Made by a program: the position numbers and the translations under genes
Source of the DNA: Cephalopachus bancanus
Lineage: Eukaryota; Chordata; Mammalia; Primates; Tarsiidae
Length of the DNA stretch: 64,000 bases
Assembly: GCA_027257055.1 (NCBI GenBank)
Contig: JAPVLO010000162.1
Location: forward strand, 1,054,001 to 1,118,000
Reading direction: 5' to 3'
In this document: positions 12,500-22,603 of the stretch, piece by piece
How positions within the stretch are numbered: the stretch's first letter is position 1
Layout of the letters: every line of letters starts with the position of its first letter
The notes under the pieces: model-generated
What the model was told of the DNA's origin: nothing
Databases searched by the model: none
Seen by the model: the letters and a program-made list of their open reading frames with translations, nothing else

Positions 12500-12900
12500 T
12501 AAGACCAGATATCTGCACCAAGGTTGCAGTGGCAAAAAGGAGGCTGATTATTTGCGAGGAGGACCAGGCACCAAAAGCTCAAATTCTGACCTCCCCAAAG
12601 TTTGCAGGTAAGAGTTTTTAGAGGCAGGGGTAAATTTCAGGAGAGAGAAACATCAGGCAGCACTGCTAATCAACATACAAAGGTTGCACATGGGTTTTAG
12701 CCAAGGGTAGATTTCTTGAAGCAGGTGGCTTACAGGTCATAGGTAGGTTCAGAGATTTTCTGATCTGCAATTGGCTAAGGAAGAGAAACTTTGCTTAAAA
12801 ATTTGGGACTATCAGAAAACAATGTTAACTCAGGCTTGTGAGTGCTGTTTTCTCCAGACCCCTCCTGAAGAAATTTAGAACAAAGAACAGTGGTTCTGAC
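12500..12900 (-). mobile_element. Class I ERV-type solo LTR fragment
   Basis: Read on the minus strand, 'gaacctacctatgacctgta', 'agccacctgcttcaag' and a TATA-like 'ctaaaaactctta' follow the layout of a gammaretrovirus-like LTR. No gag, pol or env sequence is attached. Family and exact ends are not determined. Confidence 0.5.
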
Positions 12901-13373
12901 CAGCTCTCAGTTCCCCCTCAACTGAGGTCTATGTTCCCGGCTTTGGGTCTGTTTGGTGGGGATTTGAGTTTCTGAAAAACAGTTGTGTGTGGGTGGGGGG
13001 GTGGCATATGTTAAGATGTTATCTTTAGTTTCCGTAGGAAAACTACACATTCTTGGACTTCTTGTTTTAGGTTACTGTTACCTTCTTGCTTACCAAGTTG
13101 TTTGTTTACATCTCATGGCTAGTTAGGTGCTTGGAATTTCCACTGAAGAAACTCAAGGTTTTCCTTTCTTTCCATGCAGGAGTTTCCTTTATTTCCATTA
13201 TTTCCATACAGGCCCCTAAAAAAAATGTGTCCCAGCTCTGTCTCAGCTAGCCCTCTCCTTTCTTGGTTTGATGCATTTGTGAGGAGAGTCTCCTTTCTTG
13301 GTTTGATGCATTATAGAATGTCTTACCCTTACCAGTTCTTGTTGGCTTTGGTGCAAAACTACAGACACACATG

Positions 13374-13376
<3 letters not shown>
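12901..13376. other. Unassigned stretch
   Basis: Probable continuation of the LTR neighbourhood, with a G-rich run near 12993-13003 and T-rich sequence after it. No gene is seen. A repeat of 'tcctttcttggtttgatgca' occurs at about 13257 and 13290. Confidence 0.4.

Positions 13377-13421
<45 letters not shown>
13377..13421 (+). repeat. (AC)n microsatellite
   Basis: Uninterrupted AC dinucleotides over about 44 bp, preceded by 'atgtatac'. Confidence 0.98.
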
Positions 13422-13599
13422 ACTCCACCCTATAACACACATACCAGTCGTTACTTCTTGGCCACTAGGTTCAGATTCTGGAAAAGCCTAGTTGTAGAAG
13501 AACTCATGACTGAAGAATTTGAGACTTTAAGGGAAAATAGAGCTAGGAGAACAAAGGTCAGAATGAACTAGAGAGAAAATCTTCATAATTGGTTTGGCA

Positions 13600-14145
13600 T
13601 TCAGGAAAGAACCCAAGTCAAGAGCACACTGAATAACAAGTATTTTAGGGTGTGTTGTATGCACTGGTGGAAGTGTGAACTGGCTCAACCAAGCTGGTGG
13701 GCAAATTGACAGCGTGTCTATACCTGGAATGCACCTTCCTATAGTCTGGAGGCATCCCTTGTAGGTGAAAAGCTGGAAATGACTTAAATGTTCCTCAGCA
13801 GGCAAGTGGGTGGCTCCTGGTCTCTGTACAGTTTACTGTTGTTCCGCGGTTAACATGAGTGGGCTAGATCTTTACCAGGCAACATGGATAGATCCTGGAA
13901 ACACAATGTTAGGCGACAAATAGCAAGATCCAGAATGATAGGTTATGGTATGTAAATTAAGAAGCATCCAAAGCATTGCGATGTGTGATTTATAAGTAAT
14001 ACATATGGGGTCAAGAATGAGCAAATGTATGAGAAGAATACCCACTGAGGTCAGGGCAGTCTCAGGCTGCTTCTTTGAAGGGAAGAAAAGGGACACGAAA
14101 GGGACTTCAGCTGTGTCTGTAAGGTCCTATTTCTTTTAAAAATAA
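13600..14145 (+). mobile_element. L1 (L1M-type) 3' fragment
   Basis: 'ctggtggaagtgtgaactgg', 'atggatagatcctggaaaca' and 'ggcgacaaatagcaagatcc' are typical of the 3' ORF2/3' UTR zone of old L1s in sense orientation. Many changes; no coding capacity. Confidence 0.65.
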
Positions 14146-14152
14146 TCTGACA

Positions 14153-14300
14153 AGCTGAGCTAGGTAGCTCACACCTGTAATCACAGCACTTTGGGAGGAC
14201 TGCGTTGAGGTCAGGAGTTCGAGACTAGCCCGAGCAACAAAGCAAGACCCATTTCTACAAAAAAAAAAAAAATTGAAAAAATTAGCTGGGCAATGGGGGC
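14153..14300 (+). mobile_element. Alu-related left monomer (FLAM type)
   Basis: 'aggtagctcacacctgtaat', 'cagcactttgggaggactgc', 'gagttcgagactagcccg' and an A14 tract, then a short 'attagctgggca' stub. It sits in the old L1. Confidence 0.8.
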
Positions 14301-14713
14301 GTTAAGTTAAAGAAAAGCTTTGTTTAAAAATCTGGGGTAAGCTAGCAGTGGTGGCTCATGCCTGAAATCCCAGCACTCTGGGAGGCAGAGGCAAGAGGAT
14401 TACCTGATCCCAGGGGTTCGAGACCAGCCTGGGCAATTTGGCAAGACCTCAGCTCTACAAAAATTTTAAAAATTAGCCAGGTGTGTTGGCGCGCACCTGT
14501 AGTTCCAGGTACTTGGAAGGCTGAGATGGAAGGATTGCCTGAGTTCAGCAGGTTGAGGCTGCGGTAGCAATGGGCGTGCCACTGCATTCCAGCCTGGGTG
14601 ACAAAGTGAGACTCTGACTGAAAAATAAATAAATAAATAAGCAAACAAGCAAATAGATAAATAAATATAAAAATAAAAATTTGGGGTCAGCAGAAAAGCA
14701 TGTTAGCGCAAGC

Positions 14714-14716
<3 letters not shown>
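14301..14716. mobile_element. Second copy of the 12.5-kb LTR, split by a T-Alu
   Basis: The flanks 'aagctttgtttaaaaatctg' (before 14340) and 'aaatttggggtcagcagaaa' (after 14680) match 'actttgcttaaaaatttggg' and the following part of the LTR near 12795-12840. The T-Alu between them (separate entry) is flanked by 'aaaaatctggggt' and 'aaaaatttggggt'. Confidence 0.5.
14341..14679 (+). mobile_element. Alu SINE, T-Alu type, long tail
   Basis: Full dimer with 'caggggttcgagaccagcct', 'ggcgcgcacctgtagttcca' and an (AAAT)n/(AAAC)n tail about 60 bp long. The 3' 'gactctgactg' departs from the consensus. An imperfect TSD joins the two LTR halves. Confidence 0.93.
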
Positions 14717-14758
<42 letters not shown>

Positions 14759-14768
14759 CGCGCGCACA
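14714..14768 (+). repeat. (TG)n(CG)n alternating tract, Z-DNA candidate
   Basis: About 18 TG units pass directly into eight CG units and then CACA. The whole ~55 bp alternates purine and pyrimidine. A (CG)8 run is rare in mammalian DNA because methylated CpG decays. Confidence 0.95.
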
Positions 14769-14921
14769 CCTGTAGCTTTATACCAAAGCTACTCAGGAGG
14801 CTGAGGCAGGAGGATCACTGGAACCCAGTACTTCAAGGCTACAGTGAGCTGTGATCACACCACTGCACTCCAGCTTGGGCAACAGAGCAAGACCCTGTCT
14901 CTAAAAAGAAAAAAAAAATCA
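14767..14921 (+). mobile_element. Alu-related right monomer (FRAM type)
   Basis: 'ctactcaggaggctgaggca', 'gtgagctgtgatcacaccac' and 'tgcactccagcttgggcaac' with a poly(A) end. A single arm only, whose 5' end abuts the CG tract. Confidence 0.85.
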
Positions 14922-15155
14922 AATATCTGCCTGGGGATGGGAAAACACCTCTTATCAGCAGGGTGCCTGAATGAAACGTAATTGTACACCTAACCCTTAA
15001 CTGTACCCCACAAAACCATAATAAAAAATATTGATTAAAAAAAATCTGAAATGTTAGCCTTTGCAGTTTCTGGTGGTGGGTACAAGGTTTGTCATATCAC
15101 TCTTTATAGTTTTCTGTATGTTTAATATTTCAAAATTGAAAAAAAGGAAAGAAAA
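14922..15155 (+). mobile_element. Probable L1 3'-end remnant
   Basis: 'gtaattgtacacctaaccct' and 'tttctgtatgtttaatattt' followed by an A-rich end fit an old L1 3' UTR. Low certainty. Confidence 0.4.
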
Positions 15156-15644
15156 TTCTGGTGGCATTGCACACACGTTTATGTGAGTCATCATGGGCAT
15201 GCTACTGTGATTTTCCATTTTCACCGCTTCCCTGAAAGAAACTTCCTAGGATTTCCCTTCCTTGTGTCTTCAATGAAATGCTCTTCAATGTGTTTTTCTT
15301 TGTTGTGGCAGTTTGTACCCAAAGGGACATTTTCCCAGCCAATCAGCAGGTGCCTTTCTGATCTCACGGTTCAGGGTCATCTAAATACGTGGAAAAATGA
15401 GAACACTTAAAGCAGGCGGCATCCCACCCACCAGAAGGCTTTCTCTCCTCTCTCCATTCTCTAGGGCTGTCAGTCTCTGTCTAGGGGCACCTCTTGCCAA
15501 ATACCCGGTTTCCCCCTGCCTGGAGGATTGATTCACTTTCACTCTCCTTTCTTTACCTTTCCCCATGATTCCTTGCAGAAGCCTCCTTGTTGGGCACCCC
15601 TGCTTTCTTTTCTTTCTTGTGGTTCCACCAGACCTGACCCACGA
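15156..15644. other. Unique stretch, nothing recognised
   Basis: No repeat or exon signal could be supported. Confidence 0.45.
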
Positions 15645-15998
15645 GAACACTGATTCTCAACCTTGAGTGTGCATCAGAGTCGCCCAGAGAGCTTGCTAAA
15701 ACACAGAGTGCTTGGCTGTACCTTTAGGATTTCAGTAGGTCTGGATGAATGTTCAACCAGGGGCTCCCTGAAAGAAAAATTAGTGCTGACCCGTAGTGTT
15801 TTTCAATTTCCTCCCCCCATGGCAGATTTCAAGCCCCAGTGTGACTGTCCCTAAGTGTAGAGCTGGGGAGGGAGTGTGCACAGCTGTCTCTCCCCAGAGG
15901 ATGCAGGCCATCTCCAGCCCTCCCTGACACTGGGGCCTAAGAATTTGCATTTCTAATGAGATCCTAGGTGATGCTGAGCTGTTGGTCTCGAAGAGGTT
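15645..15998 (+). mobile_element. MER5A-type hAT-Charlie element, interrupted
   Basis: The left part 'actgattctcaaccttgagt', 'gtgcatcagagtcgcccaga' runs to about 15745. The right part 'ggggcctaagaatttgcatt', 'tctaatgagatcctaggtga' resumes near 15930. The ~185 bp between them is either an insertion or the longer MER5-relative interior. Confidence 0.78.
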
Positions 15999-16105
15999 CA
16001 TACTTTAAATCCTACATGACTGAGCACAGGAGGGTAGAGTTTGTGAAGGGATCCCTGGATTGTGTGAACAATCCTGTAAACTTGACCGTAAAAATCTCAT
16101 GTCCT

Positions 16106-16395
16106 GGCCGGGCTCGGTGACTCAGCCTGTAATCCCAGCACTCTGGGAGGCCGAGGTGAGTGGATTGCCTGAGTCCGCGGGTTCGAGACCCACCTGGGCA
16201 ACTTGGCGAGACCTTGTCTCTACAATAAATCAAAAATTAGCTGGGTGTGGTAGCGTGCGCCTGTAGTTCTGGCTACTTGGAAGGCTGAGGTGGAAGAATT
16301 GACGGAGCCCAGCAAGTCAAGGCTGTAGTGGCCAGGAGCGTGCCACTACACTCCAGTCTGGGCAACAGAGTGAGACTCCAACTCAAAAAAAAAAA
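16106..16395 (+). mobile_element. Alu SINE, T-Alu type, full length with perfect TSD
   Basis: Starts 'ggccgggctcggtgactcag', ends 'gactccaactc' plus poly(A). A perfect 15-bp TSD, 'aaaatctcatgtcct', lies at 16091-16105 and 16396-16410. It is close to the consensus and faces the AluJ at 16443 as an inverted pair. Confidence 0.96.
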
Positions 16396-16442
16396 AAAAT
16401 CTCATGTCCTTAAAAGGAGCCCAGAAAGAGATTTTTCTGTCT

Positions 16443-16742
16443 TTTGTTGTTGTTTGTTTGAGTCAGAGTCTCACTCTGTCATCCAGGCTGGAGCACAGAG
16501 GTATGATCACGACTCACTGTAGCCTTGATCTCCTGGGTTCAGGCAATCTCCCACCTCAGCTTCCTGAGTAGCTGGAACTACATAGGCGCATGCAACTACA
16601 TCCAGCTAATTTTTAAATTTTTTTGTAGGATGAGTTCTTGCTACGTTGCCTAGGCTAGTCTTGTATTCATAGGCTCAAGCAATCCTCCTGCCTGTCTCCC
16701 AAAGTGCTAGGACTACAGGCGTAAACTACCATGCCCGGTCAG
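16443..16742 (-). mobile_element. Alu SINE, AluJ-like dimer
   Basis: A (GTTT)n tail, 'gagtcagagtctcactctgt', 'cactgtagccttgatctcct' and the left arm 'aggactacaggcgtaaacta'. Diverged. Confidence 0.9.
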
Positions 16743-17261
16743 ATTTCCTGTTTTCACGGCAAACAAAGCTTATGTCATGGGGACTGGTGCCGGCTACGCT
16801 ATAGATAAAACAAGCCTGGGCTCGAGCCGAGATGGTGCACTGGCCTGGAAGTTCTATCCCCTGTCCTAAATGCCCCCCATCCACAGGCCACCAACCATGC
16901 TGCTCCCAGCGCCAGGCCCTGCAGCTAAGGTAGACAGCCGACGGGATGGGTGTATAGTAATCCCCGGGGGCCCTTGAAGGCAAGAACCATGTCTCTGAGG
17001 ATGTTCTTGGCAGAACAAGGCATGGATGCTGGGACAGAAAGGGCAGATGCAGGAAAGGGAATGAGAGAGAAGGAAGGGATTGGGGGGGTGGAGGAAGAGA
17101 GAAGAGAGTCCAGAACAGCGATGCCGTGGGGCCGGCAAGTTCCAGGGGGCTTAGGGTACCCCCAAATCAGGCAGAATTGACACCTGCCTGTTCCCTACTA
17201 GTGACACACCTGCTTCATTCCTTGGGCTCTTTGACTTTTCACTTTCTGTTACTTCCCCCAG
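16743..17261. other. Unique stretch, no gene identified
   Basis: GC-rich unique sequence with overlapping frames on both strands (for example 16866-17138 minus). A purine-rich part lies at about 17035-17110. Nothing is recognised. Confidence 0.4.
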
Positions 17262-17339
17262 GTCCAGACTGATGGGGCCACCTCTGGGAAGAACAAAGGA
17301 AGCTCTTCAGGGGCCAAGGAAACTCATTCCGGAGGGCAG
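17262..17339 (+). CDS. Weak candidate internal exon, unknown gene
   Basis: A pyrimidine-rich tract ending 'ttacttcccccag' precedes 78 bases that translate without stop as 26 residues (VQTDGATSGKNKG, then a Ser/Gly-rich end). They are followed by 'ggcag|gtggga', a moderate donor. Length is a multiple of three, phase 0-0. Nothing about the peptide identifies a family and its composition is biased. Chance remains the likeliest explanation. Confidence 0.18.
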
Positions 17340-17939
17340 GTGGGATAGGCAGGTACCAGGGTCGCCACATGCACTTGCAAGGTTATCCTGTTGGTCTGTG
17401 GGATTAGATGTCATTGGGATTACGGGGTGTATTAACTCCCAGCGCTTTTGACATTTCTATTCACGTGATGCTTTGGAAACCTATGGGTTTTCCTTGCTGG
17501 TAATTTCTCCGGCTTCTGCCTCCCAGAGCCTGGCATTCCTGCCTTAGCCTGCCTCCCTGCTTGGCTCCCCACAAGCTCCTTCCAATGTCCCTGCAGCTCC
17601 CGCTCTCAAGGACAACCGTGGGGGCACCGGTCCTTGGCTGCCTGTCTCCAGCGGGAGGTGGGCCTGGAAGGGGAGGAGACTGTAGCTGGGAGAACGTTCG
17701 CTCTGGAAGGAACCCAGTACATCCCCCCCATTATATAGGTATGGAAACCAAGGTCTGGAGAAGGTAGGAGGTGGGTACGAGGCCACTCCACTCGTGTGGC
17801 CTGGCTTGGATAGACCCTGGGTCTCGGTCTCCTGGGGAGGGGACGCCTTGCCCAGTGTCCCTGCTGGCACCTCGAACAGTCAGAGAGGGGGACGTCAGCC
17901 ACCTGGAAGAACTTCCCGTCTTGCCCTCAATGTTTCCTC
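17340..17939. other. Unique GC-rich stretch with a MIR trace
   Basis: At about 17700-17765 'ccattatataggtatggaaa' and 'aaggtctggagaagg' suggest an antisense MIR fragment. The remainder is unique with no convincing exon. Confidence 0.4.
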
Positions 17940-18022
17940 ACTTTCTCCCCTTTCTTTTTTCCTTTCTTCCTCTTCCTCCTTTCTTCTTCATCTCTTTCTC
18001 CTTCTTCTTCTTCTTCTTCTTC
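17940..18022 (+). repeat. Pyrimidine tract, (TTC)n at its end
   Basis: C/T-rich low-complexity sequence ending in about eight TTC units. It is the diverged tail of the minus-strand Alu that follows. Confidence 0.9.
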
Positions 18023-18302
18023 ATCGTCACCTCACTCTGTCACCCAGGATGGAGTGCCGATGTGGCTCAAAGATCATGCAGCCTTGACATGCTGGGCTCA
18101 GGCAATCCTTTCACCTCAGCATCCTGAGTAACTGAGACCACAGGTGCACGCCACCATGCTCGGCTAATGTTTTAATTTATTGTAGAGACAAGGCCTTGCC
18201 ATGTTGCCCAGGCTGGTCTCGAATCCCTGGGCTCAGGCAAGTCTCTCTCCTCTGCCTCCCAAAGTGCTGGGATTACAGGCATCAGCCACTGCACCAGGCC
18301 TC
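18023..18302 (-). mobile_element. Alu SINE, AluJ-like dimer
   Basis: 'cacctcactctgtcacccag', 'atgcagccttgacatgctgg', linker 'tttaatttattgtagagaca' and left arm 'gctgggattacaggcatcag'. Confidence 0.9.
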
Positions 18303-18784
18303 CCTTTCTTTCTTGCCTTTCTTTGGCCCCTTCTGTGCCACCTTCCCATCACCTTCCTCTCTCCCCGAAAGGCCCTGATAGCCTGCAGGTCAGGACAGTC
18401 CCTCCCGCCTGTGCCTTCTAGCCCTGGCAGCTGAGCCACCCCCACCACCCACCTTCCCCTGGGCTCCAGGGCCATGGGGAGAGCTGAGGTGACTAGGCTT
18501 CCTCAAGCCTCTCGGCCCACAGGGCCTGGGTCCTTCCCACATAGGTGGTTCTGCTGCTCACTGAGGATTGTCAGGCAGCCCCTCCCCCCGTGGTGCACTC
18601 AGGGAGGGAGGGGCAAGAAACCATGGCTGACTTTCAGCAAACAAGTCATTGCCAAATGCCAGATACATACGCAAAGCTATAGGAAGACAGCCATGCACAG
18701 GCAGCCAGGCTGATGACTCCCCACAGCTGACGTCCCTAGACTCCAAATTGAGGCCTCGCATCCTACAGTGGGGACCCTTCATTG
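18303..18784. other. Unique stretch, nothing recognised
   Basis: GC-rich unique sequence without supportable features. Confidence 0.4.
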
Positions 18785-18932
18785 TACGGACTATTTCATT
18801 GATGAGGACCCACGGCCCTGTCCCTGTTTTGCAGATGAGGACACTGAAGCACAGAGAGGGTTGAGGACTTTCCTGAGATTCCACAGCTAGTGCAGGGAGC
18901 ACCTGAGATTTGAACCCAGATCTGATGGGTTC
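18785..18932 (-). mobile_element. MIR SINE
   Basis: The antisense MIR core is seen in 'ctgttttgcagatgaggaca', 'ctgaagcacagagagggttg' and 'gagatttgaacccagatctg'. Confidence 0.78.
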
Positions 18933-19126
18933 TGCAGTCCAGGTGCTTTCCATGAACATTGGAAATGGGAGACTTCTCTGAATAATGCCCCTTCCACGCT
19001 CCTCTGCCTCTGGTGGGAATGGGTTCCCTAAGACAGCTGGGATCTGAGTTGCAACTTGAGAGGCTCAAGTAAAGGGTTAAGGACGGTCAAATGCCTGGGA
19101 TGATGACCCAGAAGCCCACCCTGTTT

Positions 19127-19423
19127 CTGTTTTTGTTTTTGAGCTGGGGTCTCATTCAGTCACCCAGGCTGGAGTGCAGTGCCATGATCACGGCTCACCG
19201 CAGTCTAGAACTTCTGGGTTCAAGCAATCCTTCCGTCTCAGCCCCCTGAGTAGCTGGAACTACAGGCACGCACCACCATGCCAGGGTAATTTTTAAAATT
19301 TTTTGTAGAAACGATATCTTGCTCTGGCGCCTAGGCTGGTCTCGAACTCCTGGGCTCAAGCAATCCTCAAGCCTCGGCCTCCCAAAGTGCTGGGATTACA
19401 AGTGTGAACCAATGCACCTGGCC
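19127..19423 (-). mobile_element. Alu SINE, AluJ-like dimer
   Basis: A (GTTTTT)n tail, 'gagctggggtctcattcagt', 'tctcgaactcctgggctcaa' and 'gctgggattacaagtgtgaa'. Complete but diverged. Confidence 0.92.
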
Positions 19424-20397
19424 CGGGAACCCACTTTGCAAGGTGGCCTAGACCCAGGAGAGCAGCTTGGTTACATACACCATCACCGAGGGCCACCAGC
19501 AAGCCCTCCCTGCCCCGTTCCTCTCCCTCTCCCTTTCTCTTTCCCCCACACCCTCTCAGTCCCTGCACCCCTCAAAACTGCTCCTCGCCGAAGCTCCGAT
19601 TCTGGGGGGAAAGATCAGAGCACCTACAGACTCGACATTACTTGAGTGCATGCACAATGGCGCTGCTAGGAGGCTGTGGGGTGCACTACCCCATTATGAC
19701 CACGTGATGCCACCCTTGAGCTGCACACACCTTGCCGCCCGCAGGTGGCGAGCAAACCCGCTGTGCAGCTGGGTGGGACTGGGAGGTCAGGGTGGCCTCA
19801 GGGGTGGCGCTCCCGTCGTCACAGGCATTATTTAGCACTGCAGCTTTGCCTGTCGCCGTCCTGCCTCCTCCCATTAATGTCTGGCGGTCTCCAGGTGCGC
19901 GCTTAGTTTGCCTCACGCGCCTACAGCAACAGCTCCCAACGCCGTAAACGCAGCCCTCCTCCTGAGCCCCCACAGCAAACCCCCAGCCAGCCCCACTCAG
20001 GATCCTTCCGCACCGTGAACTTAGCGTGGGCCACACACCAGCTCTTGTGTTGCCTTGGAACTGCCTCCAGCTTCTGTGTACTGTGACTCCGTATCAGGTG
20101 AAGGCCACTGACTTACCTGGGATCCTTGCGGGAGGAACCCAGGTAAGGAGAGGGTACTGGATCCCAGACCTTTCTAGGCTGGAGAGACCACAAGGCTCCG
20201 GAGCCTTGTCATCCTTCTCGTTGCCAGTGGTGGGTGACATGGATGCCCATGTGCTCACCCCTCACCTGCCACGGTCTCTCTACAGCTGCAGTGGCAATCC
20301 CCAGTCACCCAGCGTGGAGAGGAGGGACAGGAAATCCACTAGTAACTGGCAAGACCCATCCTCTGCCCCTTCAGAAGTGGGGGCCCCGCTCACCTAT
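19424..20397. other. Unique, moderately CpG-rich stretch
   Basis: CpGs cluster loosely at 19580-20010 ('ctcgccgaagctccgattc', 'caggtgcgcgcttagtttgc'). 'cacaatggcgctgct' near 19651 resembles a YY1-type site. It might be a regulatory element or an unrecognised 5' exon. No frame is convincing. A donor-like 'cccag|gtaagg' lies at about 20143. Confidence 0.3.
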
Positions 20398-20711
20398 ATT
20401 TATTTTTTATTTTTATTTTTGAGTTGGGGTCTCACTCTGTCGCCCAGGCTGGAGTGTAGTAGCACAGTCTCAGCTGACCACAGCCTCAACCTCCTGGGCT
20501 CAGGCAATCCTTCTACCTCAGCCTCCTGAGTAGCTGGGAATACAGGTGCATGCCACCACGCCTGGCGAGTTTATGTATGTATTTATTTATTTTGTAGAGC
20601 CAAAGTCTCACTATGTTTCTCAGGCTGGTCTTGAACTCCTGGACTCAAGAGATCCTCTCGCCTCAGCCTCTCAGAGGATTGGGATTACAGGTGTGAGCCA
20701 CTGTGCCTGAG
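20398..20711 (-). mobile_element. Alu SINE, AluJ-like dimer
   Basis: A (TTTA)n-like tail, 'gagttggggtctcactctgt', 'cctcaacctcctgggctcag', a (TATT)n-expanded linker at 20572-20596 and left arm 'gggattacaggtgtgagcca'. Confidence 0.92.
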
Positions 20712-21009
20712 AATATTTCAAATGTCTCCATATTATCTAGGTCCACTCTGTCCTTCGCCCTAACATGGTTCTCACCTTTGGGGAAGTTTCCTTGGGCCCT
20801 CTTATATGGGACCCCTGCCCTCTGCTCTGTTCCCTGTTCCCAGGGAGCGGACACCCGGGGGTCCTCCCCAACGGATGGCAACTCAAACTTTCCCCCAGGC
20901 CCTCCCCTCACCTCCTCTTTCCAGGGTGTGCGATCCCACCTCGTCTCTCTAGAGGTCTCTGTGTCCAAGGCAAGCAGTTGTGCAGACTCGTTTCAGCTTA
21001 AGCAATCAA

Positions 21010-21392
21010 GGATTTTATTGGAAGGCTTTGGTGATGGTTCACAGGAAGAAGGGGGCAGCCGAAGGGACAGGCAGGGCAGCACAGACGCCAGTGTGTCCGT
21101 GACACAGGCAGCAGAAGCTTGTAATCTTCCCATCACACGACTGCCAGGGCCAATCAGCACCAATTATTTTGTTCCCAATCTTGTATCTGTCTGTACAGAT
21201 TCCAGTTCCCAGGCCCACCTTGGGTCTGGGGCCCACCCAGTGGTCAGGGGCGGGCGGAACATCTTGAGTGACAACCCCACCAGGAGTGTCTGCAGCGTGG
21301 GAGGGGCCATTCCCCAAAAGGAGCTCAGAGGGAGGTCGTCTCCATGTTGAGGACAGATGCTGTGAGAGCCCCTCCACTCCCCCCCCCACCAT
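21010..21392 (-). CDS. Possible minus-strand 3'-terminal exon, unknown gene
   Basis: An open minus-strand frame ends at a stop at 21039-21041. An AATAAA polyadenylation signal follows 20 bases on, at 21014-21019 on the minus strand. The last ~60 residues include a stretch with clustered cysteines (SCDGKITSFCCLCHG) unlike the low-complexity frames around it. A donor-like minus-strand 'ctccag|gtgagt' lies upstream at 21586. The 3' acceptor for this exon is not evident, and I recognise no homologue. The extent given is the open frame plus signal, not a verified exon. Confidence 0.22.
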
Positions 21393-21585
21393 CCCCCACA
21401 GCCTTGAATCGAGCCACTCCTTTTTCCCCTCACCTGGGAAGTCTCTAACCTGACACTGCCCACCAGTAAATAATTAAAAGTGGCTCAGAGAGCCTCAGCA
21501 CCAGACTTAAGGTAACCCAGCAGCTCTGAGGGAAAGCCAGGGGGGTCCCGGTTCCACTCACTGTCCTTGTTTGTGCAGGACTCAC

Positions 21586-21659
21586 CTGGAGCCACTGGGG
21601 GTCTCCCCTGTGGACAAGGCCTCCCGCAGATACTTTTTGGGGTAAGGGCTTCCTGACTA
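21586..21659 (-). CDS. Weak candidate internal exon, minus strand
   Basis: Read on the minus strand, 'tgttcctctcaacag' precedes a 74-base segment that ends 'ggctccag' before the strong donor 'gtgagtcctg'. Two frames are open across it. It could join the possible terminal exon at 21.0-21.4 kb. Family unknown; this is inference only. Confidence 0.2.
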
Positions 21660-22603
21660 CTGTTGAGAGGAACAGCAAGCCCAGACCGCAAAAAGATCCG
21701 AAGGAGACAGCAGCCACCCGGCAGCAGGAGAGCTGGAGCAGAGGGTGTGGCCCCTGGGGCTCAGCATGCACCTGGCAGACGCAGCGGGGGAGGCGGAGCC
21801 AGGACCTGGGGAGCGGAGGGGAGGAGTGGAAGAAGGTGGGGGGAGGGAAAACGACATGAGAAAGGTAAGAACCCCCAGAGTCAGTGGGCAGCTGGTGTCC
21901 CCGCTGGAATCTACCCTCCACCTCCCAGTTCTTAAGAAAACCACCCGGGCTGTAAGAAGTGGTGGAGCTGCTCCTGGATCATGCAAGATATATCTTTGAG
22001 CATTTGCCACATTCTGCCACAGGTCAGGGACTGTTGGACTGGGGCTGCGTCAGATAGTCTGGCCTGGGTCTGTGCATGGCCTTGGTGCTTTCTGGGTTCC
22101 ACCGCAGCACCCTTCTGTTTCCCCTGGGGGCTCTCTCAGAGTTGCAAAATGCCAAGGGCCCCAATAAGAAGCTGCCCATCACTGGTTGAGACTGCTGAGG
22201 ACAGACACCTTGGAACTTGCAGGTGTGCGCCTCTGGTCTGTTTTTGCAGACGGGGCCATTATGGAGAAGGCTGGGGTCCCAGTGCCAGGCTGACTGAGCC
22301 TTATTAAACCTCTCCTGCTCTCAAATGCACTGCTTCTCAAAGGCGGCAGCCAAGCTCCCCATGTCTCAGGGTGGCCTCCTGCTTTCATAACATGTGAGGT
22401 CAGCAAAACTTCCCAGAAGCCCTTGAGGCAGCCCAGCCTGAGTCTTACCTGCCTTACCTCTAGGGTCTCACCTCCTCCAGAGGCCACAGCCACGGAGGAG
22501 GGGAAGAGGTCCCGGAAGGGTGGCCTCAGGTCCACTACAGAGCCCAGCGTGGGATGGTTTACCTCTTGCTTCTCCTGAAGGAGGCGTCTGGAACCTGCTG
22601 GTG

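Noticed and set aside
14341..14679. T-Alu interpreted as two separate monomer insertions
   Set aside because: The two arms are joined by the normal linker and share one flanking duplication, so it is a single dimer.
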